Origin: Acorus gramineus
Lineage: Eukaryota > Streptophyta > Magnoliopsida > Acorales > Acoraceae
Direction: 5' to 3'
DNA length: 64,000 nt
Assembly (NCBI GenBank): GCA_030737835.1
Contig: JAUJYN010000012.1
Location: forward strand, 8,989,003 to 9,053,002
The notes below the pieces were generated by a model, which searched no databases, was not told the origin of the DNA, and worked only from the letters and a program-made list of their open reading frames with translations. The translations under genes and the position numbers were made by a program. This document shows positions 11,440-22,898 of the stretch, piece after piece; position 1 is the stretch's first letter; every line of letters begins with the position of its first letter.

Positions 11440-14400
11440 ATGTTGTAAAATTATGAGTTGATGAAGGACAAATATCCAATGTTGTAACTTCCCACCAATC
11501 ACTGTCACCCCCACATGTTGATGTGCAGTCCGTCACAGTCATGCATCACAGACATGTTAATGTGATCTCTTTCAGAGTTTTCTGTATCTCTACCAATGGA
11601 TATGAACTGATTAATCCATGCAACTTGGTGTTGATTGAGCAAATCCTTAACAATATAATATACTAAGATAGGCCAATCACTGAAAAGGAGGTGGGGAGAT
11701 CTCCATGAATTGATTTTACAATGCATTCATCATTAAATTTGGGTAGTTGAGAAAATAAATGTTAATATGAAATCTCTTATCTGCAATAAAACAATACATG
11801 TGATGGCAAGAGGGAATGCTTTTAAAAATGGTGACCCCTACCAACATAACAAGGTTTCCTTCCATGTCTATTAAGATTTCTATAATATCTTGCAATATAT
11901 GCTAGAACATTGACCACCTAACTATTAATAGTTGCTGCTTCATTGATGATTTTTTTCCCTATTTTGTTCTGTATCATTTCTAGCTTCCTCCTCTTCTGAT
12001 CTTCCTAGCTTTATTCATGTTAGATGAAGGGTGACATATATATTTGGATGATCAAAATATATTTTGATCTTGCAAATAAAAATATAAATCAATAGTATTA
12101 AAAAAAAAAGGACTTGTGGACTATCTTTGTCAACAATATCAACATCAAAACAGCCAATTTCAATACCAATCTCACCTGGCATCCCAGATAATCATATTAT
12201 TTTTAAAAAATAGTATTATCTAATATTGCCAAAAAGAAATTAAAAACAAGACACTTAATGGACTGTACATGACAAAGAAAACAAGACATATCTGCACAGA
12301 TTTTCAAAAACAGTGATTTATTTGTTAATGAAGATGAACTTTGTAGAACTACCATTCTCCAGTAACTTTTAAATGGAAAGAGACATTTGGCCACCTTGCT
12401 ATTACAGATGGGGAAAATAGACTATTTTACAAAAATTCTATAATATAATTTATAAATATTTGAATATTACAAAATAAATAAGTGAATCTACAAGAAATGC
12501 TAAAATAAAATAAAATATTTTAATTTGATCAAATCTAAAAGTCGAGCCCAAGCTTAACTTATTTCACTATCCAAACAGAATTAGCAAAATGGATCCAATT
12601 AAGACCATGTTAGGATTTGCTTATTTATTACCCCTAATTGACTGTGAAAGTGTGTTGGATTAAAGTGCAACCCAAACAAATCCACTCACATATTTTTCAT
12701 TGATCACATGTTAACAACAATGTCATGAAAAACCAATACTCACTGAATAATTGTTGGGTTTTATATTGAATTGACTGTTGTTCAATTAGCATAGACTAGA
12801 TTCAACTCAAACATTGACCTCTGGTTTTGAAAAAATATATGTAAAATTTGCTTCAGAATTCAATAAAATTCACAGTTGGAAAATGAAAAAAGCTATTAAA
12901 AATTTTTCTTTCTTGTTTTTCTTCCCATGTGAGATAAAGTTGTCCCTTACAAAATATCACATTAAACTATATTAATATCACACCACCTACCCATTTTTCA
13001 CTTCACAAACATAAATGCATTATGTGATATATTGCATATAGAGATAGCCTGGATTAACAATTCAGATTTTTTAGTTCAAAACACCATAATAGATGTGGAC
13101 AATAATTAAGCAGTACTTCACCTTTACAAAATATTTGAAAGAAAAATAATGTTATGTGTAACCTTATATGTTTAATTTTTGAACAAGTACATGTCCCTTA
13201 CAAAAACAATAAATTCTGAATATAATGGATTGTTTTACATAAAAAAATAAAATTCAAATCTTCCACCTAACAAATTATATCACACATTATAAAAAAAAAA
13301 ATTTGAAAGAAATTGCTACCGTGTTTTCATTAATAGTACAATTTAAAAATGGGTGAACAATGAGATGAAAGAGAAAACAAAACAACAAAACAGAGAAGAA
13401 AAAAAAAGAGTATGCCATCACCCTTCGATTAGTAAGAAGTGTAACCGAGTAGGATGCGGCATTGTCCGGCCATCATATCTGGACAATCAATCTCCCGTCG
13501 AGAATTGATTTGCATATTTACCTCTTTTATAAAATTGAAAAAAATTAGTTAAATTTGCATATAGTCACTTGTATGTAACCCTTCTGATATGGTTCTCATG
13601 AGTCCATTGTTCACATTATGTAATAAGCTGCACTAGGATGTGTGATTGAAATGATGTGATTTTTAAAATCTCGCATTTCTAATTCATATTTTAAAAAACG
13701 TTATTTTGTTAGTTTTTAAATCGTTATATTTTTTTGTCACAAAAAACATGAGGAGAAATTGAAAAGTTAAACGTTAAAAATGTGTTTGGATCTGTGTTTT
13801 TAATCATTAGCTTTTGAAACACAAAATCTTCCTAATCGCATATCCAAAAGAGCCATGAACAAAGAAAGATGGTGTTTGAAAAGATAAAAGTTAAAAATAT
13901 GTTTTGATGTGAATTTGAGAATTTTTAATTTTTTAAACGCATAATCTATCTAAATTCAGGGGAGGTTTAAGTCAAAATTGACCCAAATCATTTTAATATT
14001 AATAATGATAACTCAGATAACTCTGATCACGAAAAAATACTACACCTGTCCCTTTGTCGGCATATCATCCAAAAATAATGTATAATGTTATATGAAAGAG
14101 AGAGAGATTTGAGCATAAAAAAGGGGGGCATGTGGTGTGGGGGGTCTCACATGGAGGAGATAAACTCTACTTCAAAAAAAAAAAAAAAACCTTTATTTTT
14201 AATAAGTTTTATATATTATTATTTAAACGCACATGAGGGCACCACATGGCCTGAAACACCGACCCTCCTAAAAGCCCAAACTACTGGGCCCCACCTCGTG
14301 GGCTGTTCCCAGGTTCAGAATTGCAAGGGGCATTCCAGTCTTTTCTTCATTTTTTTTTTCATGTTTTACTAATATATTTTTTTAAGATAATTAAAATGTT

Positions 14401-15045
14401 TGAATACGTACATGATCAGATTACATAAGATACAAGGAATGATGCAGTTAAAAAAGCTTAAAAAAATGACTCGTCTCGTACAAAGAGAATGCTCTGATTA
14501 TGTAAACTTATAATATAAATTGTCGTTCAATCATACAAGATAAGTATATGATTTTTTTTTTTAATTTTATCATGTTTTTTTTTTTTTTTTTTTTTTGAAA
14601 TGGTTTAAATTAAATGGATGCTTTGATTTCTTCTTTTAAATAACTTCTATGGAATATTTTATTTTTATTTTCTGTATTAATACCGTACTAAATAATATCA
14701 AGAGTACATGTTTGAATAGATAACATGAGTGTGAGATTTTAATCAATTCTTTTTAGTTGATGAAAATATTTAATTGTTCAAACAATTAATCAATCTATAA
14801 CTATATAAAAATTATTAATAATATTAGGGATAGTCACATAAATAGTTTACGCACGTTTTGATTTAAAACAAAAATAAACATAATCTCATAAGACATATAT
14901 ATTTATGAAAAATGTATATATTTTTATAATGTACTGCAGAACACTTAGAAAGCTATTAACAAGATATACACATAGCTAAATGACTATCATCAATGCTAAA
15001 ATATCATACATGACCTAGGAAAACACAAATATGTTTACCATTAAT
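11440..15045. other. AT-rich intergenic DNA
   Basis: No gene was recognised. A minus-strand open frame at 11505-11726 has mixed composition but no family signature. A diverged tandem repeat of about 140 bp lies at roughly 13764-13960 (GTTAAAAATGTGTTTGGATCTG and GTTAAAAATATGTTTTGATGTG). A small GC-rich patch occurs at 14230-14340, and a long T run at about 14574-14596. Confidence 0.45.
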
Positions 15046-15560
15046 TACCAGAACATCCCTAAAATGCCCCCACCTCAGTGTCATTTAATAAACTGTTCAC
15101 GCCTTCAATTAAAGCCTCCACCGGATGGTCCTGCAAAATATTCCCTGAATGCCCCTCACATGGTCGCATTAATTAATCCAAAATGCACACGTATCCACAT
15201 ATTAAAGACAATAAAATAACACATGATACATGTATTATGTATTACCTTTATGATGTATTTGCTTGAATCCATTAGATGAAAAACTTACAAAAAAAAATTG
15301 CTAATAAGGTATATATACTTTACTAAATAACTATATATATTAAATCCCTAAAATTATTAACACACCATGTTTCACATAGTAGTCGCACATACCCATAATT
15401 ATCAAAACATCCATCCCTAAAATGCCCCCATCTCTGTGTCATATAATAAACTGTTCATGCCTTCAATTAGAGCCTCCGCCGGATGGTCCTGCAAAATATT
15501 CCCTGAATGCCCCTCACATGGTCACATTAATTAATCCAAAATGCACACATATCCACATCT
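15046..15560. repeat. Direct duplication of a ~157-bp unit (15046-15202, 15404-15560)
   Basis: Two copies 358 bp apart share about 90% identity. Both run from CATCCCTAAAATGCCCCCA through CCGGATGGTCCTGCAAAATA and CCCTGAATGCCCCTCACATG to AATCCAAAATGCACAC. The short open frames across them (62 and 68 aa) are nearly the same, but the shared part has no start context or family match. I treat the unit as a non-coding duplication just upstream of the MULE at 15888. Confidence 0.75.
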
Positions 15561-15887
15561 CTGATCCTGAATTCAGTTTGAAGACTCGAGTCACTATTTT
15601 GACCCACCTAAAATTCCTCATGGAATAAGGGCAATATCGTCATTTAAATATTAGTCCCATGTGTCAATCAATGGTCGTTTGGAGCCCCAACAATGTGGGT
15701 CTGCTGACACTGTTTTTTAATTAGCAAACCATGTGATGCTATGTGACAATGTATGTTATCAAGGGTAATTTAGTCACTTTCAAATGCTTAACTATGATTA
15801 GACAGTGATGTTTTGGATAACGTAGCTGTTACGTAATAAATGACGGAAATGCCCTGGACCGACATCTAGTCGAATGGTAAAAGAAAA

Positions 15888-16916
15888 GGGGACGGTTATT
15901 TAAACCCCTGTTTTGTGGAAAGCCACCCCAATTGGAAAGCCACCCATCCAATTTTTTAGAACCTATAGTGTCGACCGATGCTACATACGTCGACACTTCT
16001 TGTGTCGAACTGAAGGGTTACACAAATATTTTTTTTTTGTTATAATATCGGCACATGTATTGTCGATATGTGTTAAATATGTTGCCAAGCGGAGTGTCGA
16101 TACTAGCAGATTATTGAAAAATAAAAAGAGTTATGCTTTTCAAACTAACATCTTCTTCTTGTTTTTTTTTTGTGTTATATTTTATCCTTTGAAATCTTCG
16201 TTGATTAATAATTTTGATTCATTTCCTAATTATTAGTTTGATATAATTTATTTTTTATCTATATTCAAACCAGGCTGGCAATATAAACTAACAAGGATTT
16301 TTATTCAAATATATGATTGATGTTAGTTTGAAAAGCATAACTCTTTTATTTTGTGTGTATATAACTCTTAATTTCTTGTCTATGATTGACTATTTACTTA
16401 ATTTTTTACAGTGTAATATGACTCTCAAGGAACGTATTCGACCTACAACTTTTAATCGAAAAAATTATTCTAAGGACATGACATCGAGTTCTCGAGATGA
16501 TGAAGTTCAAGCATATCCATAAGAAGTAACTTGCAATTATCTGTTGGTATCGACACTATCATTGTTGACCATTATCATTTTTCTCGACATCTTATATGTT
16601 GACCGATATTTATTTTTTTATTTTTCAATAATCTGCTAGTATCGACATTCCGCTTGGCGACATATTTAACACATATCGACAATATATGTGTTGATATTAT
16701 AACAAAAAAATGTTTGTGTAACCCTTCAGTTCGACATTAGAAGTGTCGACATATGTAGAATTGATCGACACTACGTTTGTCGAACGGTACAGGGGGTGGG
16801 CTTAGTTCAAAATGGGGTGTGATCGGTAGGGGTGGTTTTACTTTGGTTTCGGGTGCATAAAAACGAGTAATCACGAGGTGGTTTTCTAATTGTATGGGGT
16901 GGGTATATAACTCCCC
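15888..16916. mobile_element. MULE-like element, long TIRs, 9-bp TSD
   Basis: A perfect 9-bp duplication AAAAGAAAA (15879-15887 and 16917-16925) flanks 1029 bp. The left end reads GGGGACGGTTATTTAAACCCC and the right end, reversed, GGGGAGTTATATACCCACCCC. Long inverted arms (about 15965-16125 and 16605-16770) match at high identity, including GTCGATATGTGTTAAATATG and CGATACTAGCAGATTATTGA. A second, perfect 26-bp inverted repeat lies inside (16127-16152 and 16319-16344). The same terminus type is on the element at 21997-22889. An acceptor-like TTTTTTACAG at 16402-16411 precedes a 34-codon frame starting MTLKERIRPTTFNRKNYSK (16418-16522), possibly a captured exon of unknown origin. Confidence 0.85.
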
Positions 16917-17116
16917 AAAAGAAAATTTGAGAGGGGAAGATGATGCCACGGAAGAAAATAAGTTTGTCGGTTATATACCCATTTTAAACATACATGTTTA
17001 TATAAAAAAAAAATTAGATATTTAGATATGCTTTTTGAAAAATATAAATAAGATATACATAATTATAAAAAAGTTGTGTGAGAATGATTTTCTAGACGGT
17101 AGATTAGATGACTGAG

Positions 17117-18197
17117 TATGAAATCCATGTAATCCACTTTTTTTAAAGTTCATATAACTCCTTTAGAGCATCTCCAATCCAAACCTTCATATTAAAAGAA
17201 AATTCATTTTTGAAGGTGTTGCACTTCAACTATCAGCCTCCATTTTTTTTTATCTTTTTTAAAATTATATGAAAAATCATTAATAAATATTATTATTATT
17301 AATCCATTTATATATAAAATAATATTATTGAAAAGATCTCATTAGGACTTTTAAAATGAGTCTAATATTAAATGGTTTCGGAGTTATTTTTAAATTAATA
17401 ATTTTTTAATTAAATAAAAATAATAATTCTTGAATAATCAAACGTATGAGGATTTATTTAAAATCAATTATAAAATAATTTAATATTAGTCTCATTTTGA
17501 ATGTCTCGATGGGATATTTTCAACTATAGTACCTTTATTAAAAATGGATTAACAGATCTAAATATAAATTAAGTTGAATTAGTTAGTGTATAAATTAACA
17601 AGTGAAAATGGTGATTTGAAGGTGGCTTTCAAATTTGGAGGGTCAAATCCAAATCTCCAAATTTGAAGGTGGATATGGAGTGTGGTTGGAGCACACCACC
17701 CTCCAAATTTGAAGATATGGAGTGTGGTTGGAAATGCTCTTAAAAACACTTATTTAAATTCAAGTAGTCCTATTAATTAAATTTTCATTGACAGATGGAA
17801 AATATTCAGCGAATATTCTGTTCGGTGAACCTTAGTTAAAAACGTTGTATATCAATGTGTTAAAAATGTAAAAAAATTATTTGTAAATAACGATTTTACT
17901 ATTTTAGATAGAGTTTTATAATCTATACAGAAGGATAATATTATCATTTATAAAGAGTTTTATGTATTTTAAATAAATTGTATGAAGCTTTTTGATATTA
18001 TGTGTTTTCAATCAAATTAACCACACAGAATGTTCATATAATATTCATTATCTGCCATTAAAAATTTAACTTAAAGGAGCTATTTATATTTACATAAGTG
18101 AATTCATGTGGTTTTATGGATTTTAGAAAAATCCAATCGGAGTCATGTGAATTTCCGCCAGTTTACTTACTGTGGTGGTTATTTGAATTTTTCCCTC
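17117..18197. mobile_element. Inverted-repeat element (TCCATATAACYCC family), interrupted by a nested MITE
   Basis: The left end (GAAATCCATGTAATCCACTTT and AGTTCATATAACTCC) is split from the body by the MITE at 17166-17739. The body resumes with AATTCAAGTAGTCC and contains the family signature TGTTAAAAATGTAAAAAA, an A/T palindrome, and TTATTTGAATTTTTCCCTC at the right end. Full copies lie at 30521-31058, 39936-40394 and 41958-42484. The ends are eroded and no TSD is evident. The right end lies about 230 bp upstream of the DUF642 start codon, so it may border that promoter. Confidence 0.65.
17166..17739. mobile_element. Tourist/Harbinger-like MITE, 574 bp, TTA TSD (nested)
   Basis: It begins GAGCATCTCCAATCCAAAC and ends GTGTGGTTGGAAATGCTC, with TTA on both sides (17163-17165 and 17740-17742). 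A sub-terminal unit GGAGTGTGGTTGGA is duplicated near the right end. The GAGCATCTCCAAT terminus with a TTA/TAA target is typical of plant PIF/Harbinger MITEs and is shared with 54705-55088. It sits inside an older inverted-repeat element. Confidence 0.8.
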
Positions 18198-18240
18198 TTA
18201 AAAAAACAAAAGAAAAGAGTGACTCATGAGTTAGGACTGC

Positions 18241-18246
18241 CACGTG
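18241..18246. promoter_or_regulatory. G-box (CACGTG) upstream of the DUF642 gene
   Basis: CACGTG occurs 90 bp upstream of the likely TATA box and 180 bp before the start codon. G-boxes bind bHLH and bZIP factors. Position suggests a promoter element, but no function can be shown from sequence. Confidence 0.45.
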
Positions 18247-18330
18247 TGCGTTCATGAATTTTCAGTTCCATGAATGGCATCTCCGTAATTCTCTTAAAAA
18301 TCCAAGGGCATTGTTCACCGGTACCCTGCA

Positions 18331-18336
18331 TATAAG
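18331..18336 (+). promoter_or_regulatory. Likely TATA box of the DUF642 gene
   Basis: TATAAG in the context GCATATAAGCACACCC lies 95 bp upstream of the ATG at 18426. The intervening leader is C/T- and A-rich and contains no upstream ATG, which fits a transcription start about 30 bp after this site. Confidence 0.55.
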
Positions 18337-18425
18337 CACACCCAATCCCATCTCTTTCAGTCGTCCATTCAATCTCCTTTTCACACTTCAAAAGATCGAA
18401 CAACGAAACAAAATCGACGGTGGAG

Positions 18426-21400
18426 ATGCTGCGATTCGTTGCTTCGCTGTTGTTTCTCTGCGCCGCCGCAGGCGCCGCCGCAGCCTTCACTGACGGTAAC
18501 CTTGGCTGGCATTTCTGTAGTTATTCAGTCTTTCTTGGCTCTTTATTAATTTTTGTCTATTTTGGTGGTCTTACTTGCACTTGGGTTAAAAGTTGGCTTT
18601 GGTTCAATTTAAATATGAGAAAATCTAAGTTTAATATTGGTGTGGATTTGGATTAAGGATCCGTTTAAAAAAAAGTAATTTTTAGAATAAAGTTGGTTTT
18701 TAAGATAATTTTAAACTTTAATTTTTTTAGAATGTTTTTTTTTTAATTTAAGAATCAATAATTGAAAGGAGTTTAATGTTTGACAAAGAAAATTATTTTT
18801 CAATTAAAAAAATCTATTCTGATAAAAAAAACGTTATTTTTGAGCTTTTTAAAACACAGATTTTAAGAAAAAAATTAAAATGAATCCAGTTTTCGATTCT
18901 ACAAAAAACTATCCCATTTGACTATACGATTTTAATTTTTTAGCTTTTCAAAAATAAAAAACGCGCAATCAAACAGAGCCTAAGAATCGAGTTATTCGAG
19001 TTCAAAGACAAGTGATAAATCTTAATAATTTAATTTGATTAAGATTTCAGGGTCCATGGATGTGTTGAAGTGGATTCTTTGGTTTAACCGTCGAACGCGA
19101 ATGTAAATATTTTCTTTCGTGTAATTTTTTAAATCCAATCAGATTCTCAAAACCTCTCCCTCCTCACCGTGCTTTTAAACGGAGCTTTAAAAAAATCAAA
19201 AGAAAATTCAATTTAAGTATAAGTGTGAGAATTAACTTTTTCTTAAATGTTGAATTTAAAATTTAATTTTTAAAAAACTGTCATTTTATAAATTATGAAA
19301 ATACTAACTTCTGTACACTTATTTTTTAAAATGGACATATAGTTTTTAATTAAGCTACAATTTAATCCCGGCGGGGATGAATCTTGACCGTTCATTATTT
19401 GGAATTCCGCATCCGATGTCGTGGGTGGCTGTTCTGTTTTGGCGGGCAAATTTCATAAATATATGAACTAACGAGGGCAACAACATTTTTTTAGCTAAAT
19501 TTTTTTCTTGGAATTCCCAACACACACACACACCCGTATTTTATAATGACGTAAATGCCCCTGTGAAAGATTTGGCCGTCTGACGCAATCTCACGTGGGT
19601 CACAGCACATGTGCCAGGCTTTGATTCGCGCCAACAACAAATTGCCAGTGAACATTGTATTGACAACTTTTACCCTTATAGAATCTATGTGGATGCACTC
19701 ACCCACGTGGGTTCTGTCGGGGGTAGATTTGTCATTCTGCGCTCATCAAGTTCTCCCCCATTTAATGGTCCTCAAATGGTGTCTTGATTACTGAAATTAC
19801 AAAACTACCCTCATTAAATGTTATTGACAAATTGATGGTTATATATGATGACTAACACACGTCGTATATGATAGATGATTTGAATACAAATATTAGTATT
19901 ATAATTTTGAATAATAGAGAAATACAGATATTGTTACATCATTTTTCTTTTTCACCCTGATTATATTATTCATAGTGTTGAATTTTTTAAAAATAATATA
20001 TCTTATCTTATTTTATATTTTTTATAAAAAATAAAATATATATTTTAATAAATTGTATTAATATATTTAAAAAAATATAAAAAAAAATTATCGAATCATA
20101 TTCTTCGTTAATATGAATACATGCCCCAATAATATGCATATGGGACTAGAATTGAATTTGAAAAAAAAAAAAAAAAACTCATTTTTTTGATAAATTATTT
20201 GTCTCAACATGGATACTAAGTTGATAATGTTACATATTTTAGAATGGTAGAATTAAATTTGTAGATAATACATAGGTTTTATAATATAAATTTTTAATTT
20301 TATGTCACATTCAAATATACGCAGAATACATTGATAGCCAATTCAAATATCAAATAATTTCTGAAGATTCAGATACGGGTTCAAAATGGAAGATTGATCA
20401 TTTTCAGATAATTTATAATGCAGGGATACTGCCGAACGGCAACTTCGAGAAGGGCCCGCTATCGACAAACCTGAAGGGGACGGAGGTGATCGGGCGGCGA
20501 TCGATCCCCAATTGGGAGATATCGGGGTTCGTCGAGTACATCGAGTCCGGCCACAAGCAGGGCGACATGCTCCTCGTCGTCCCCGAGGGGGCGTACGCCA
20601 TCCGCCTCGGGAACGAGGCCTCGATCAAGCAGGCCGTGGCGGTGCGCCCCGGGATGTACTACTCCCTCACCTTCAGCGCGGCCCGCACGTGCGCGCAGGA
20701 GGAGAAGCTCAATGTGTCCGTGGCGCCGGACTATGGAGTGCTGCCCATGCAGACAATGTACAGCAGCAATGGCTGGGACTCTTATGCCTGGGCTTTCCAG
20801 GCGACCCGCCCGGTCGCGGAGGTCGTGATCCACAACCCCGGCGTCGAGGAGGACCCCGCCTGCGGTCCCCTCATCGATTCCGTCGCAATGCGCGCCCTCT
20901 ACAACCCCAGGCGCACCAATGGTATGGCATATGTTTAGTTTGAATGGTTTATCGAACATGAAACACTTATTTGAATACACGAACTTTATGACTGTGCCTG
21001 TGAGAAATTGAGATAATGGTTGTGTGATTGTGAAACAGAGAACCTGTTGAAGAACGGGGACTTCGAGGAAGGCCCCTACATAATCCCGAACACGACGTGG
21101 GGGGTGCTCATCCCCCCGAACATCGAGGACGACCACTCCCCCCTCCCGGGGTGGAAGATCGTGTCGCTGAAGGCGGTGAAGTACCTCGATTCCGCGCACT
21201 TCTCCGTGCCAAGGGGCACGCGCGCCGTGGAATTGGTGGCTGGGAAAGAAAGCGTGATCACGCAGACGGCGCGCACGGTGGCTGGGCGTGTGTACGCGCT
21301 GACGTTCTCGGTGGGGGACGCGAAGAACGCGTGCGCGGGGTCGATGGTGGTGGAGGCGTACGCGGGGAAGGGGACGGTGAAGGTGCCGTACGAGTCGAGG

Positions 21401-21586
21401 GGGACGGGCGGGTCGAAGAGGGCGGTTTTGAGGTTCGTGGCGGAGGCGGAGAGGACCAATGTTGTGTTCTTCAGTACTTACTATCACACCAGGAGTGATG
21501 ATATGAGCTCTCTGTGTGGGCCTGTGGTGGATGATGTGAAGCTGTTGAGTGTTAGGAACCCAAGGAGGCTCATGAGGAGGCTGTAG
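18426..21586 (+). CDS. DUF642 secreted cell-wall protein (BIIDXI-like), three exons
   Basis: Exons are 18426-18495, 20424-20921 and 21039-21586, joined at phase-1 GT-AG junctions into 371 aa, the usual length of the family. Residues 1 to about 21 (MLRFVASLLFLCAAAGAAAA) form a signal peptide. Two tandem galactose-binding-like DUF642 modules follow: the first opens ILPNGNFEKGP, the second NLLKNGDFEEGP. Each has the family Cys pattern (ARTCAQE with PACGPLIDSV; NACAGSM with SLCGPVVDDV). DUF642 proteins are plant-specific, lie in the cell wall, and some interact with pectin methylesterase; this role is inferred by family. The start at 18426 was chosen because it opens the signal peptide; the codon at 18420 is GTG. 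Exons are very GC-rich while introns are AT-rich. Intron 1 is 1.9 kb and carries a MITE. A 387-aa frame on the opposite strand is a shadow of the GC-rich exons. Confidence 0.93.
18657..18980. mobile_element. Harbinger-like MITE in intron 1 of the DUF642 gene, TAA TSD
   Basis: The element starts GGATCCGTTT and ends CAATCAAACAGAGCC, weak inverted repeats, with TAA at 18654-18656 and 18981-18983. The interior is A/T-rich with inverted TTTTT-AAAACG motifs. It lies wholly within the intron, 160 bp past the donor site, so it should not alter the protein. It resembles the element at 23735-23901 in its CCGTTT...AAAC ends. Confidence 0.65.
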
Positions 21587-21996
21587 GGGGTGAGTTTTTA
21601 TGTATAATTTTGTGTTATACAATGGTGGGGGGTTGAGTGGGTATATTGTTGTGTGGGCATGGTTACAACAATGTTTTTATGAGGGTTTTTTGTTTGGTGT
21701 ATTGTATCAGTTTGGAATTATATGATAAAGAAATTAAATTATGAATTAGCCTTTGTTAGGTAACTAAATTTTCTTTTTTTTTTGTAAAAAAAAAAAAAAC
21801 TTGTCATTATAAGTAAAGTGTAACGATAATAACTAGAAAGGAGTTGAGATAAATGTTATAATAATAAAACAACAAATAGAAAGAAAAGCTAAAGGAAATC
21901 GCGCTCCAGACCAAAATACGTGACGCTCAAACCAGGTTGACCTCCCTTAAAGCACACTACACTAGCACATGAAAGATGTGTACCCCAATCCCCCGA

Positions 21997-22889
21997 GGGG
22001 GGGGGGGGGGGGTTACTACCACCCCATGGGATACTCACCCCACCCCCACAATAAACTATTAAATAATGGTTTTTTAAGTTTTTGAAAGTAACCCAACCCA
22101 CCCCGTCCATCCATGCCGTCGTCGTCGACCAAATTCATGCACCTGGAGATCCCCGTCCACGCCTCAGGATTCGGAAGGAAGGGGAAGCCGGTGGAGGACG
22201 TCTGCCTCCAGATCGGGTTCGCTCCGGGATCGACTCCCGGGGAGATCACCGCCGTCTACGCTTGCAGCAACCTGTCAGTGCTCGTCTGCAGGGGCTCATC
22301 CACGGTGAGGATCGAAGAGCTGTACGCGATGGAGGACCAGCGGCGGCGACCTCATATTGGTATTGGTGAGTTGTTTCAGAGTTCTGATGTCGCAGGACCT
22401 CCTCTACTGTAGATCATGGTGGTCCCGACGCCGAGGGCCTTCACATCATCGGATCCAAAAATCGAATGGTTGATGAACCTTTCCGTGATCACCCGCACCA
22501 TGGCAGAGTCGTGGTGGCTCATCAAGCACAACGAATACTCGATGACGCTTCACCTGCTCTCATCGGTGAGGAGGTGCAGTGGAAGCGGCGGATGACGGGG
22601 AAAGGTGGGTGACGAGGAGCGATGCGGCAGCGGAGGAGTTGGTCGGCGGGGAGGAAACGGAGACGCTGATGTCGACGTCGACGTGGAGGGCATTGGAGAG
22701 GCCGGCGAAGGTGGGAGATGAAGAGGGAGAGCAAAACGAGAGCTTTCAAAAATGTCTGTGGGGGTGGGGTTGTGAAGAATGTAATCATAGATATATTAGG
22801 GGGTGTGTTCACAAAAAGTATAAATCTGATGCGGTGGGACAGAAAACGGGGTGGGGTGAGTATCTTTAAGGGTTTATATAACCGCCCCC
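21997..22889. mobile_element. Pack-MULE-like element carrying GC-rich gene fragments, 9-bp TSD
   Basis: The flanks are ATCCCCCGA (21988-21996) and ATCCCCCAA (22890-22898), a 9-bp duplication with one mismatch. The left end is a 16-G run followed by GGTTACTACCACCCC; the right end, reversed, reads GGGGGCGGTTATATAAACCC. Both then share GATACTCACCCCACCCC, so the TIR is about 45 bp. The terminus matches that of the MULE at 15888-16916. The interior (about 22090-22740) is far richer in GC than its surroundings and has coding-like frames, but no transposase. This is the layout of a Pack-MULE, a MULE that has picked up host gene pieces. It lies 411 bp downstream of the DUF642 stop codon. Confidence 0.75.
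22113..22595 (+). pseudogene. Captured gene fragment inside the Pack-MULE-like element
   Basis: One reading frame is open from ATG 22113 to a TAG at 22410-22412, then continues in the same frame from 22413 to a TGA at 22593-22595. The first part contains KFMHLEIPVHASGFGRKGK and VCLQIGFAPGSTPGE; the second contains VVPTPRAFTSSDP, IEWLMNLSVITRTMAES and WWLIKHNEYS. Between them, GTGAGT at 22363-22368 and CTGTAG at 22407-22412 could be splice sites of a captured intron, although the phases do not join cleanly. I do not recognise the source protein. GC-rich codon use resembles the DUF642 and P450 exons rather than local DNA. It is probably a gene piece and not an independent gene, though expression is possible. 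Confidence 0.45.
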
Positions 22890-22898
22890 ATCCCCCAA

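Noticed and set aside
11505-11726. 73-codon minus-strand frame of ordinary composition
   Set aside because: No splice context, start context or recognisable family; kept only as a note.
20459-21622. 387-codon open frame on the minus strand
   Set aside because: It is antisense to the well-supported DUF642 exons, runs through the intron between them, and reflects GC-rich codon structure.
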